Shown here: positions 46,395 through 60,967 of the stretch, piece after piece
Position numbering within the stretch: the stretch's first letter is position 1
Layout of the letters: every line of letters starts with the position of its first letter
Assembly (NCBI GenBank): GCA_963978895.1
Contig: OZ022242.1
Location: forward strand, 35,679,352-35,743,351
Length of the DNA stretch: 64,000 nucleotides
Reading direction: 5' to 3'
Source: Erpobdella octoculata
Lineage: Eukaryota > Annelida > Clitellata > Hirudinida > Erpobdellidae
Position numbers and translations under genes: made by a program
The notes under the pieces: model-generated
What the model was told of the DNA's origin: nothing
What the model saw: only the letters and a program-made list of their open reading frames with translations
Database searches by the model: none

Positions 46395-46940
46395 AAGTCT
46401 GGGGAGACACTCCCATGATGAAGAACTGTCCCAAGGTTAGAGAAATGTCTCCATGTTGAGAAATGGGAAAGTGTTGATTAGCTGAGACGTCTACCGTTGT
46501 TAGGAGGTATCCAGGTACTGGAGAGATGTTCTCCGTTGTTAGGAGGTATCCAGGTACTGGAGAGATGTTCTCCGTTGTTAAGAGGTATCCGGGTGATGGA
46601 GAGATGTCCTCCGTTGTTTAGGGGGTATCCGGGTACTGGAAAGATGTCCTCCGTTGTTTAGGGGGTATCGGGGTGACCGAGAGATGTCCTTGTGATGGAA
46701 AGACGTTTCCATGCTGAAGAAGCGTCTCCCGAAGTCGCAAAAGGTCGTTCATTTAATTAGTAGAAAGAGAATAATTAAACCAAAACACCTGAGAGGATGA
46801 CTGTAAGTTGAAACGCCAATTTTTATGAGAACTTCCATGTTAGGAAGATGTCGCCAATTTGGGGAAACATCCCTGTGCTAGGGAGGCAGACGAGACCTAC
46901 CCGTGATGGGGTGATGTCCCCGCGTGCTTAAACTGGGGAG
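46395..46940. repeat. 39-40-bp minisatellite and degenerate extensions
   Basis: Five copies at about 46491-46690 of a unit with core CTCCGTTGTTAGGAGGTATC followed by GGAGAGATGT. Related but degenerate units with GATGTC and TCCC motifs flank them on both sides. Confidence 0.85.
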
Positions 46941-47289
46941 GTGTCTCAAGAATTCTTTAAAAAAAAATACGTTTATCTGACCATCAATATTTCACACGCC
47001 GATGTGCCAAGTCATTTCAGAGCCGTTTGACAAGTCGTTCAATTCTCAGAACGAACGAACGAACGGACGGTTATTTGGCTCATATTTTTTAAAACAAAAA
47101 AAAATCACTCTTTCAATCATAAACGTTTTTTGTTTAAAATAATTTTTTTTTAAGTCAGAATTTTAAATTTAAATTGATTAGTAGCGAATATTCATACACA
47201 TATATATTTTTTTTATAAGGCTTTGGTATAATAACTAACACGCTGTGGTTTGTTACAGGGTGGGAATGAGAGTTGCTATGAATGATAGT

Positions 47290-47520
47290 CCAGAGGTGGG
47301 CATGGGTTGGGTTGACCCCCGAGTTAGGTAGGATCGGGTCGGGTTGGGTTGGGTCCATTTTTTTTCAACACGCGTAGGATGGGTTGGGTTGAATAAAAAT
47401 GTCAGATTTATTTTTATTAAATTTTTAGGGGATTGGGTTTAAAATTTTAATTTTTCATGTGGGTTGAGTTGGGTTGAGTAAATGATGGGTTGGGTTGCCA
47501 AAAATGGACCCACTTCCACC
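47290..47520. repeat. GGGTT-rich segment with inverted-like ends
   Basis: Repeated GGGTTGGGTT and GGGTCGGGTT runs occur in two blocks. The outer ends CAGAGGTGGGCATGGG and the complement of CAAGGGTGGAAGTGGG are similar, suggesting a small non-autonomous transposon. No target duplication was found. Confidence 0.45.
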
Positions 47521-47875
47521 CTTGTGCCACTAATACTCATCCAGCAAAGCAGACGCGATTTATACAATTATAATTATAATTAAAGTTTAAAAGAAAAAAA
47601 AATAATAAAAAAATTTTTTTTTTCTGCAGAGCAGCTTTGTGCTTTTCAGAATTAAATTTAATTAGCGAAAGTGTTTTTTTGTCAGTGGGTACAAACAAAC
47701 ACCAGGGGGTGATGACGACGACGACGACCATGATGGTGATGATGATGATGATGCAGGTAGAGGTGAGAATATGAAAATTGTATTCAGTTGGGAGATGTTC
47801 TTACAAGGGCCAAGCAGATAGAGCCGTAGCCGCACTGCCTTAGTTCATATCATATGATATAATCATCGTGTTTAC

Positions 47876-49625
<1,750 letters not shown>

Positions 49626-49639
49626 CTACACACGCACAC

Positions 49640-50745
49640 TGACATAAACACACGCACACACACGCACACAAACACGGTGCATCGTCGCCACCTAGATTAC
49701 ATCTTATGTTCCACTCGTCTTCCTTCCGAGAATACAGAAACGTTGCTCGCTGAGAACGATTCGACTGCAAAACGTTTTAATATAGTTAATAATATTAATT
49801 ATTTAATTATTCAGCAAATTATTTCTTTTTTGTAACTTCATATCTTCTCATTGAAATCCGATTGTTTTACAACATCGTTATTAAAGTATTCGATTTGATT
49901 GGAATATTATAGTTGAGTTAATAAGTCTCAAACATTGTACTGGAAGTTTGCGATTTCTATTGGAACCGTCAAAAGCAATTTCTGAATTCTTCGAGAATTT
50001 TCTAACATTAAAGCAGCACGAAAACTTATTCAATCAAATATTTAATCACGATGCCAGTGCGCTTGTGAGGTGAGCAAATATTTCATCCGTCAAATTCTTT
50101 CTCCTTTTCCGCTCTAAATATTAGTTTTTCTCTCGTTAGTTTTGATATTTTTATTTTTCTAATTTTTATAATATACGTTGTTTAGCCTAAATTTGTTTTT
50201 AATTTATATCATACAAACACATTACATATCGTAATGTACACGCATAGCAGGAAGTTAAATATAAACCAAAACAGCAAAAAAGAGTGAAATGAAAACAATT
50301 GACCATATTGAAATTGTACACGCTTGTAAAAAAAACCCAGAAAAACACATACGGAATTACACATACACACACCCACGCTCACTCAATTTTACTTAAACAC
50401 TCATACAAACACACACACACACACAAACGCACATAGAGACACACACATAGCAAAGCTTTTGCACTTTCACATTTAATTATTATAAAACACTCGAAGTTTG
50501 ATCCATTCGAGTTTCAGTGTCTTCTGATTGTCAGAATTAAAAATTTTTCCTCTTCCTCCTTCCATCGCATTCCTCCGTTTTCAATCCAACGTGATGTTCC
50601 GGCGGATATCCGCTCAGCCTTTTTTTATTTTTTTTTATTTTCCATTGGCGGTACGGAAAACAATGAAACAAAGTATACAATGAGAGGGCACTGATTTATT
50701 ATACGAGTGAATATACTTAAAACTGAATGTAAATAAAAGCTTTGC

Positions 50746-50779
<34 letters not shown>

Positions 50780-50970
50780 GTGCATTAAATATTCAAATAA
50801 ATAATGAATTAATAGATACTTCTTATTATTTCTTTTCAGAAAAATATATTTAGAATAGTTTAATGCATAATTTGAAAAATAAAGTAAAATCAAAACTATT
50901 ATAAATGAGGCGAGTATAGTTTAGCGGCATCCGACCGATACGGATCCGCTCCAGTTGTGTCCTCTCTTTC
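49640..50970. other. gene-free stretch with simple repeats
   Basis: Contains a CA-rich zone at about 50340-50450 and an AAT tract at 50748-50780. No coding or RNA signal is seen. Confidence 0.6.
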
Positions 50971-50974
50971 CAGT

Positions 50975-51116
50975 TTGTGTGTGTGTGACACGTACGTACG
51001 AGATGTGTCGTCACCTTGTGTGTGTTTCTGTGTGTGTGTGTGCGTGTGTGTGTGTGTGTGTGAGTGTGTGTGCGTGTGTGTGTGTGTGTTTGTGTGTGTG
51101 CGTGTGTGTTTGTGTC
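50975..51116. repeat. (TG)n microsatellite
   Basis: Interrupted TG repeats with occasional TGCG and TGAG steps. Confidence 0.95.
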
Positions 51117-51514
51117 CCCGTGTCTCATCGAGACAGGTCTTGTTTCGAGTCATTCGCATCATCTGTATCTTTCAGGAAGTCTTGGGTCTTAAATCCTTGT
51201 ATTCTTTATCTCGAATAACATTTACATTTTATTTTTAATTAGGAAAATAATTAGAATAAATATTGTTATTTACTATTAAATTGCGTTTAAACATGTATAT
51301 CATTTTTTCATTGTATTTTATTAGCAAGATTACTCGACGCTGGCCGGGTTTTAAAAGTTTTTTTCTTGTTTTTCGACGACAAAACGTAAAATAAAAAACT
51401 ACTTTTTTTAAATGGCTTGCAACTTTTCCTCAATGGAAACTTTTCATCAATGGAAGCTTTTCCTCAATGGAAGCTTTTCCTCCATGCGAAATATCTGTTT
51501 GTCATTTGTCTTAT

Positions 51515-51790
51515 ATAAATCTTACTAGCAGGTTTTCCTGGCGTTGCCCGATGTTTGTTTATCTCTCATTGTTCCTCTCGCTCTTAGACTAAACCGTAGC
51601 CGTAACTATAAGGTTAGAGTACCCCTTGTGGTTGGGGTACAGAGTCAAAACTATCTCTAAGCCTTACTTAATCCCCATGAGAAATACTTCAATGCCAAAT
51701 TTTGTTTAGACTACTCCAGCGGCTTGGATGTGACAAGCGAACAAACCAACACACAAACAAACACACATTGCTTTTTTATATAAAGATTAA
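51515..51790. repeat. dispersed invertebrate-type repeat
   Basis: The left side reads CTAGCAGGTTTTCCTGGCGT and the right side ends in CAAACAAACACACATTGCTT then TATATAAAG. These are typical edges of a short interspersed repeat widespread in invertebrates. Class is uncertain. A short 18-bp repeat with CAATGGAAGCTTTTCCT precedes it at about 51430-51490. Confidence 0.5.
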
Positions 51791-52734
51791 TATTTATATT
51801 AATTTTATTAAACACTAGTTTATTATTTTTATTATTAATATCAATAATAAATTCAATTTTATTTATTTTTTAATTATAAGTTATTTATTTTCCATGTTAA
51901 TTAAAATTTTTATTTTTTTCAAATTTGTTATTTCTTTTTTTTATAAAAATTTTCTTGAAATGAAAAATCACATTTTACCAATGAAACGTCAAAGAGAAAA
52001 TTTCAATCCTAACAATCCCAATTTGTCAGATTTATTTTTAAATTCGTTCGATTTTTTTTACTTTTAATTTTGCTTTACGTTTTTTCTAAAAATTTTGCTT
52101 ATATAAAAAATGAAAAAAAATGTTTTTCAACGAAAAATTAAAATTGTTCAATGGAAATTCTTGTTTAGTAAAATAATTAATTTTCTCTACTAAATATAAT
52201 GCCAATTTAAAAACAACGTGATAAATTCACCTGGTGTAAAATACGGAACACTGTAATAAAAATGTATTAATTCAGTTTATTTTATAACGAATATTATTAA
52301 ATTGGATTAATACATAAAGAGTATTATTAATTTGGTTTAATACATAAAAATATTATTAATTTGGATTATTACCTAAATAACTATATTAAATTTAATTATT
52401 ACATAAATAGCAATATCAAATTGGATTAATATATAAATAATAATGTTTTATTGGATTATTACATCTATAATTTAACAATATTAACTAAGACTATTGCATG
52501 AATAATTTGGATAAATACATAAATAACAATATTAATTTAGATTATTATATAATTAAAGATATTAACTTCGATTATTAAATGAATAACATTTTTTTAATTC
52601 AAATCATGATATAAATAACATTGTGAATATTAAATATTGTGCGTATTAAATACACCTAATGAAAGCCTTTTTTTTAGTTCGCGTAAAATAAAAAGAAAAA
52701 AAAGAGATCCCTGCAGAATATTCCTTTGCTCCAC

Positions 52735-52836
52735 CTGGGTTAATTGAATTCCATTGTGTCCCCCCTCTAAGTGCTCGGCATAGGTGTAGGCCGCCGTCCA
52801 CGTTTCCATGCACCACTGCGGCGGGGACAATCGCAT
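52735..52836 (-). CDS. possible isolated exon
   Basis: A GC-richer island in AT-rich surroundings. It has an AAG acceptor at 52837, a CAG donor with GTGGAG at 52735, and open frames between them, for example SPPQWCMETWTAAYTYAEHL. The base composition and open frames look exonic, but I recognise no protein and find no partner exon. Confidence 0.25.
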
Positions 52837-53896
52837 CTTCATTAGCCATGCGGTGTTCATTAGTTTACGATGATTGCGATTTGTTAAAATCGAACGAATC
52901 GCTACCGTAAACCAATTATTTGTTTATTAATTATTTATTGTGTTATTTATTTGTTAGCAATCTATTAGCCATTAATTTATTAACTATCTGGCTATAAAAT
53001 ACCTGCTAATTTTTTACTTAGTGATAATTAATCAAGTGGTTGAAAGTTATTTTATTGCTTTGTGTATATTATTTATTATTTATTTAATTAATTATTTATT
53101 TTTATTCAAGGAATATAATCTATTGCATGCATGCCTTGAGCCTAAATTAGCCATTATCAGCCAGATTAGAGTTTGCTTTTGTTATTAATTAAAAGGAAAA
53201 AAATTAGAATTAGAATAAAAAAGACCAAAAAACATATAAATATATATTAAATATAGAATAAAAACAAATCGATGGAAAAAGTGATTATATATAATTGTGC
53301 AAAAGAGCTTGAAATGATCAGAATTACAGATGAAATCATTAAAGTGTCTCAGTGCGACTTCAAAACGATAATCGATTGATTGATTGATTTGTTTCATATT
53401 TCTTCCTCCGATTTGATATCCCCTTGACCCAGTTGATTGATTGATTGGCTGATTGAATGAATGCTCTAGCGGCCTAATTAGTAATCTGTTTAATGTAGGA
53501 GTTAATACAATTTAATGCGACTTGGTGTTCAGTCATATGACAGCTGGTAAAAAAAAGTTTTTATATCGTAACAAACTGCAGACGCCATATCTATCCTGCA
53601 GCTGCTGTGATTCATTGGACGTTGAACTGTTGAAAAAGTGAAGCCTTTTATGGAAGTTGTCAAACTACTTGAGGCTGCCTTGCGTACCTGCTACGATAAA
53701 CATTTACAAACATATTTTAAAACTAAATTTTTTGAAAGGATTTATGAAATATAATAATAGAAGCGTAATAAAAAAAAACTAGAAAAAGAGAAAGTTAAAA
53801 CTATAGACAGAGAGAGAAAGAGAGAGAAAAAAAGAGAGAAAGACAGAGAAAACAGAGAAAGAGAATAAAACCTAACCCATAAAAACAAAGTTTTTA

Positions 53897-54196
53897 TTAT
53901 AAATCCTTTATATACGATCCTAGATTTTTAATTACTAATTCCTTTTACAGCCCAGAGCCAAATTCAAAAATTAAAAATCCGTTAAAATTTGGTGTTTTTT
54001 GAAAAACTTAATTATACAATATCCGATCAAACTGAAATTTTGATAGATTCAATTGTCTCGCAGCCCAAGTCGATGTGCCAAATTTCAGCTCGATCGGATA
54101 ACGGGAAGTGAGTTAATTTTGAGACTCAAAGTTTGCGACCGACAGGAAGACAGACAGACGGGAAGACAATCGAAAATAATATAAAGGATTTAAAAA
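53897..54196. mobile_element. MITE-like element with inverted ends
   Basis: The left end AAATCCTTTATAT and the right end ATATAAAGGATTT are perfect inverted complements about 300 bp apart. The interior includes the widespread GTGCCAAATTTCAGCTCGAT stretch. No transposase is present. The flanks (53760-53870, 54200-54330) are purine-rich GA tracts. Confidence 0.55.
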
Positions 54197-55024
54197 CAGA
54201 GAAGAACAGAGAAAAAGAAAGAAGAACAGAGAAAAAGAAAGACACAGGGAAAGAGCAAGACAGGGAAAATAAAGAGAAATAGAGAAAGAAAGAAAGAGAA
54301 AAACAGAGAAACAGAGAGAGAAACAGAGAGGTATATTAAAAGAGATTACAAGGATGGTACGACAGGTACAAATCGTTTCCCGCGCATGTATTTTTAAAGC
54401 AATTGTGTCGCTTTTTGCGTGACGTTTTCTTTGATGAAATTTTAACCAGGTGTGTGTGTGTGTATGTGTGACGATGTTATTGTGTGCGTGCTAGGACGTT
54501 TGCAATCCAGGTGTCTAAAGACGTATATTCTAGTTTTTTTTAGTTTTTTTTCAGAATATTAAGTTTGTTATTTAAAAATGCGCATTCAGTCAAGGTTATT
54601 TATTTTTAAGCTAATTTAAATGTATTAAATTATCTTTATCATAAATGTGATTGATATTGTAATCATGATAATAATGGTAGCGATATCCAGAAGAACACGC
54701 CGTAATAAAGAAACAAAATCCGTAGATTACTTACTACTCATCAACAAAACATTTTTTCACAGGAAGAAAAATCACACTGTTTATGTTAACTCAATTTTTT
54801 TCTCTTCTTAAAAATACCCAATTTCACATGTGTTTTTTGTATCGTTGCATGTTCGTAGGTGTGATCAGTCGTGAGTTTATGTGTGTGTGTGCGTGTGTGT
54901 GTGTGGGTGTGTGGGTATGCTTGTGTGTGTGTTTCTGTACGTCTGTGTATCGGTCTTTGTAACTCATAGTCATTGCTCAAAGATGAGAGAAAATCAATGC
55001 AAGACATTTCCCTGCGGTTCGATC

Positions 55025-55072
55025 CCCCACTCCACGATCCCCACTCCACGATCCCCCACTCCACGATCATCG
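55025..55072. repeat. short tandem repeat (CCACTCCACGATC)
   Basis: About four copies of a roughly 14-17-bp unit. Confidence 0.85.
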
Positions 55073-55309
55073 ACTCAAACATCATCGCAATCAGCCCCCG
55101 TGACATTCCAGCACCGACACAAACAAATAAACACACTCACACACACACACTCACACGTACATATGTATTATGTGCATGCATGTGTGTGTACTGATAAGGA
55201 GAGAGAACGAAAAACAATGTAACAAAACTGATGTGAGTGTTTACGCAAACTGATTAGCCACTTTCAGTCTAACGATTAGAGCAAGTTCACATCTGCAAAC
55301 AAACACACG

Positions 55310-55640
55310 TGCACCCATCCATTCATATGCAAATATGCACAATGCACCAACCATGCATAAACGAATATGCACAATGCACCAACCATGCATATGCAAATAT
55401 ACACAATGCACCCATCCTTGCATATGGAAATATGCACAAACCACACATCCTTGCATATGTAAATATGCACAATGCACACATACTTGCATATGCAAGTATG
55501 CACCCATCCTTGCACACGCAAATGTGCACTCATTCTTGCATATGCAAATATGCACACTGCACCCATCTTTGCACATGCAAATATGCACAATACACCAATC
55601 CATGCATATGCAAAGATGCACATGCACAAACACACATTCA
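55310..55640. repeat. roughly 30-bp minisatellite carrying octamer-like motifs
   Basis: About ten imperfect copies of a unit like CATATGCAAATATGCACA followed by ATGCACCAA or a similar linker. ATGCAAAT, the POU-factor octamer, is intact in about half of the units. Confidence 0.9.
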
Positions 55641-55785
55641 CGTATCCATGCACACGCACACTGCACATGCACACAAACACCCGGAGAGACGTAGAGGAAA
55701 GACATTGGACGAGAGAGGCTTGAAGCAATCATGAAGTGATCTCTGTCACTGTAATAAAGTTTTCTTCGATCTGCTAAGTTATCTC

Positions 55786-55792
<7 letters not shown>

Positions 55793-55872
<80 letters not shown>
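55793..55872. repeat. (CT)n microsatellite
   Basis: About 80 bp of pure CT followed by degenerate CT-rich sequence to about 55930. Confidence 0.98.
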
Positions 55873-55878
<6 letters not shown>

Positions 55879-56055
55879 GTCTCATTGTCTCTCTTCCTGT
55901 CTTTCTCTCTCCTCTCCTTTTCCTTCTCCGTCTCTCTGTTTCTCTTTGTTTTACTTTCTTTTATTTTGTTATTTGTATTATTGTCTTTCCGATATGAATT
56001 TTCCCGACCATAATTTGCCCAGTCGTGGAACGAATTTGTATAAGCAGGGGGCATG

Positions 56056-56290
<235 letters not shown>

Positions 56291-56515
56291 TTATGTGTGT
56301 TTTTGTAAATAATATTTATGTTGTCGTACAACTAGGTGAAAATGAGATCTTTAAAGAATCTCGCAAGTTCTTCAAGCCACGGAAGATAACATTTTTTTTA
56401 GGAATTGCTTCGTACGGGGAAACGTTAGTTGGCGTTGTAGTTGTGATGATGATGTGGTTACGATATGGTTATGATGATGATGTTGTTAATATTATCAAAC
56501 AATATATTTCTAACA

Positions 56516-56850
<335 letters not shown>

Positions 56851-56999
56851 CGTCATTCTTTTCGTTTGGTTTGTTGGGAAGAAATAAAATGGGAAAAGTT
56901 CCGTGGTCTGTGTTGAATCTTGGCGAAAGATGCGGTCGTAAGATAAAAACGGAATAATAATACAATTCCACACGTTCATAAATATACACATACACTTAC

Positions 57000-57135
<136 letters not shown>

Positions 57136-57517
57136 AAAAAAGCAGTTACATGTGTTACATACAATTACGAGGCTTACACGCATATTTACATCTACATACA
57201 TTAACATGCAAAGGGACACATGCATACAAAGAAACGTACGTATAAACAAAAACACAAGCACACGTACAGAAGCACCTATTAAATATTAAAGAGCGACATG
57301 TAAGCAAACACGAGAGTTCACCGTCCATCATCTATTAATAGATCTTCAGACCCATTTGTGAGGCAAGCCTTTTAATTGGACAATTGATTGCCTAATTAAA
57401 TATTCCATCAATCCTCATACTGACACTGCTCTTCTCTTGTGCTGCTCTGGCTGCCTCGTGGCGATGCTACGGCGATTTGTCGTTGACTGCAGATGCTGCT
57501 TTTGCTGTTGTCCTTGA

Positions 57518-57586
57518 TGATGATGATGATGCTGCTGCTGGTGGTGGTGGTGGTGGTGGTGGTGACGGTGACGGTGACGGTGATGG

Positions 57587-57626
<40 letters not shown>

Positions 57627-57655
57627 GGTGGTGGTGTGTGGTGATGATGATGATT
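57518..57655. repeat. GAT/GCT/GGT/GACGGT mixed tract
   Basis: Blocks of different trinucleotides and GACGGT. Degenerate GTTGATGTTGAGA-type repeats continue to about 57950. Confidence 0.95.
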
Positions 57656-57964
57656 ATATTGTTTGTTGGTATTGTTGATGTCGAGACAATGTTGACGATG
57701 TTGATAAGAGACGGTTGATATTATTGTGCTCTATTCCATAGGGCTCTCTTCCAGTATTGCTGTTGAAGCTGATATAATTTTGATAAATTCGATAAACGAT
57801 TGTTGGTTGTTTTGAGAAATGTTGTCGATGTGGAAAACGTGTTGTTGATGTTGAGAACGTGCAGTTGATGTTGGAAGACTTTTGTTGATGATGTTGAAAT
57901 GATATTGGTAATGTTGAGATATTAGAGTTGATGTTGAGACGATATTGTAGTTATTAAGAGAGTA

Positions 57965-58140
57965 ATCTTTTTTTTTTATTAAGGTTAGTGAAAGGAGTTA
58001 GTTAACCCCGCGAGACACTCAAGCTGAGCAATGCGTGTAAATTCCTTGCTTAAGGGAGCTACGATGGTGACGCCAGTGAGATTCGAACCGCCGACCTACA
58101 ATGCGACAGGCGAACGCTTTACCGCTTAGCCTTAAAAAAG
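57965..58140 (-). mobile_element. tRNA-derived SINE
   Basis: On the minus strand a box A-like AGGCTAAGCGG and a box B GGTTCGAATCT lie at tRNA spacing in the 5' part. The 3' end runs to an A-rich tail (complement of the T run near 57969-57978). No full cloverleaf forms. Confidence 0.65.
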
Positions 58141-58394
58141 AGACGATGTTGTTTTTTCTTGATTGCCATTGTGTGCACGGATGTAGCTGTATTGTCTCAC
58201 GTCGGTGTGAATGTGTGCATGCACGTGTGTGTGTGTTTGCATGTGTGTGTGTGTTGTTTGTGTGCATTGTGATCTCTTAAGTGGTCTCATAATATGGATT
58301 CGATGAGAAAATACAACCTGGAAAAAATGGGAAGAAAGATAATTTTTCGTTGCAGACGTTTTGCAACAATATTAAAAAATACTTCTTGTGTTGG

Positions 58395-58560
58395 AAACTT
58401 CCAGCATTACAGGTATGTTATTACAGGTATATTGTTACAGGTATGTTATTACAGGTACATGTATGTTATTACATGCATGTTATTACAGGTCTGTTATTAC
58501 AGGTATTTTATTGTTATTACAGGTATATTATTACAGGTATGTTATTACAGGTATGTTGTG
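58395..58560. repeat. TATTACAGG minisatellite
   Basis: About ten copies of a unit near GTATGTTATTACAG with variable length. Confidence 0.93.
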
Positions 58561-58719
58561 AGTTGTGCAGATGAAAATGTTTTCTACCTTTTCTACACCG
58601 GACACAAACTCAATATTATCTTTTTGCAACAAATTATAATCGGTATTACAACATCCCAACAGTTAAGAAATACTTTTCTCAGTTCTTCGTGGCGTTCAAC
58701 CCGAGTCTTTCGTGACCAC

Positions 58720-58930
58720 ACAGCTCCAAAATCCACAATGCATCATGAAAAACCTAACACAAAATTCCAAAATGCATCATGAAAAAACACAACCAAAAAA
58801 TCAACAATGCATCATACAAAAACACAACCCATAAATTCACAATGCATCATACGAAAACACAACCCAAAAATCAACAATGCATCATAAAAAACAACCCAAA
58901 AATTCACAATGCATCATACAAAAACACGAC
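58720..58930. repeat. minisatellite with CACAATGCATCATAC core
   Basis: Six or so copies of a roughly 35-bp unit containing CAATGCATCAT and AAAAACACAACCCA. Confidence 0.9.
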
Positions 58931-59100
58931 GTGAAAGTAACACGAGATTTACACCCGCGGACAGGAAGGCACAGCAAGCACAACATACGTAAAATTCGGA
59001 GGCCGCTTCTAATCACACTGCATCATGTACAATAGATCTCATTACGCTGACCATTACAGGCCGATGCACCGACGTAAGATCTGTTGGTCGGCATTGTGCG

Positions 59101-59154
59101 CGGATCCGATTCCCGTCCCGATCCGACTGTTCGTCGGGACGGGAATCGGATCCG
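59101..59154. other. perfect 21-bp inverted repeat, GC-rich hairpin
   Basis: Arms 59101-59121 and 59134-59154 are perfect complements (CGGATCCGATTCCCGTCCCG and on), separated by a 12-bp loop. There is no T run after it, so it is not a typical terminator. Confidence 0.9.
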
Positions 59155-59954
59155 ACGGGATGTTAAAGATTTCTTGAGATTTCGACCACGATAGTATCTG
59201 TTGATCTCTTATTCTTCTCCCTTATTCCACTTCCGTATCTGATGGCGAGTTCAGAATGTGTCCCTCGTATGATGATGATGATGATGATGCTGGTGGTTGT
59301 GATGATGAGGATAAAGAATAATCAAGATGTACCGGCGTATAAATACGCCGCACTCGATACGTTAGAATTCCTATTAACTGATGAGCTATTTGAGTTTTTA
59401 TCTTATTAAGAAATTGAATTTGAATCAACAAAAAATATGGAAAATGACGTTGAAACAATCACTACGCAATTTTTACTTTAGAATGATAGAAAAAAAATTG
59501 ATGCATAAAAGATTACAAAAAAATTTAAAAATATTTTTCAAATAAAAGAAGAAGAGAAAGGATGAACAATAAAGAAGATGGAAAGAAAAGAAAGAAAAAA
59601 TAGAATGAAGAAAGAGAAGTGGAAGATGAGCATTGGAAACGCACTCGCTGAAATATGGAAACAATTGGTGACGTCCGAGTTGTATTGATTGATGGAAATT
59701 TTAGATTTTTAATGCTGCGTCGTGGAAGTATTCAAAAGAAGACGAAGAAGCTGGGGAAGGGGAGGAGAAAGAAGAGGGAGAAGAGGGAGGAGAGAGAGGA
59801 GGGAAAGGACAGGGTGAAGAAAGAGGCTGGGGGAGGAGATGGAGTTGATGGAAGCTTCGTTTGTTGCTGCGAGCGTGTGAGGACGGGCGAGAGATTGTGT
59901 CGGAGATTAGATGGAGAGAAAAAATGAAATTAATTGATAGGTTGTAGAGCGCTG

Positions 59955-60185
59955 GATGAATGAACGGATGGATGGATGGACGGATGGATGGACGGATGGA
60001 TGGACGGACGGATGGATGGACAGATGGATGGTTGGATGGATGGGTGGATGGATGGATGGATGGACGGACGGACGGACGGACGGACGAATGGACGGATGGA
60101 TGGATGGACGGATGGATGGACGGATGGATGGATGGACGGATGGACGGATGGATGGATGGACGGATAAATGGATGGATAGACGGAC
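59955..60185. repeat. (GGAT/GGAC)n tract
   Basis: About 230 bp of GGAT repeats with many GGAC variants. Frames through it (WMDGWTDG or IHPSIHPS) are artefacts. Confidence 0.98.
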
Positions 60186-60734
60186 AAAAAATAAATAAAA
60201 AAGAGACGACAAATAGAATAATGAATATGCAAATAGAAAGATGAATTGAGAAATAAGAATAACACGAATATCTGGAATATTGGATTGCTTGATAGAAAAA
60301 AAACCCGGGTGGTATATAAAATGCTGGAGATACAAATTGATGGATTGCTGAACAAATAAATAGATGAATAAAAAAAACTAAATAGATGTATATACAACCA
60401 GAAATATGAAAAAAAATTATATCTCATTACAAATACCGGACAGGAATTCATAGGTCAGTAAAGCATATAGCGCCGAGGATAGTGAAAATCGGCGAGGAAT
60501 TGGCCGTTCATAAAGAATCCTCGCGTCGGTCCTGTTAATCGTGTGCGTTGTTTACGTTCAACACCAGCCTTCCATATGAGATACCGCTTGATACAAAATA
60601 CCAGCTGAGGCTGAGCTGGAAAAAAATACAATCGATATTGTAGCAATCAAGTGCGAATATGGAACTACTTTTCCCGGCGCTATATAATCCGCCTAGAAAC
60701 ATATTCCCCCGTAACATGATCGAATTGCTCAAGT

Positions 60735-60967
60735 GTTGATGATGTACTGTGCGTGTAAATAGCACCTTAGCTGCATAGCTACACTTACGCTATGCAGCGT
60801 ACAGTACACCATCAACAAGTGTTGATGATGTACTGCGTGTAAATAACACCTTAGCTGCATAGCTTCACTTACTCCATGCAGCGTACAGAACATCATCAAC
60901 AAGTGTCGATGATGTGCTGCGTGTAAATAACACCTCAGATGCATAGCTACATTTACGCTATGCAGCC
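60735..60967. repeat. roughly 84-bp tandem repeat of palindromic units
   Basis: Three copies of a unit in which TGTTGATGATGTACTG is answered by CAGTACACCATCAACA, and CTGCATAGC by GCTATGCAG. Each unit can therefore fold as a nested hairpin. The third copy is incomplete. Confidence 0.9.

Noticed and set aside
47290..47520. Interstitial telomere sequence
   Set aside because: The unit is GGGTT-based and degenerate, not TTAGGG, and has transposon-like ends.
59907..60451. His-Pro-Ser and Trp-Met-Asp-Gly repeat ORFs
   Set aside because: Translation of a GGAT/GGAC tetranucleotide tract.
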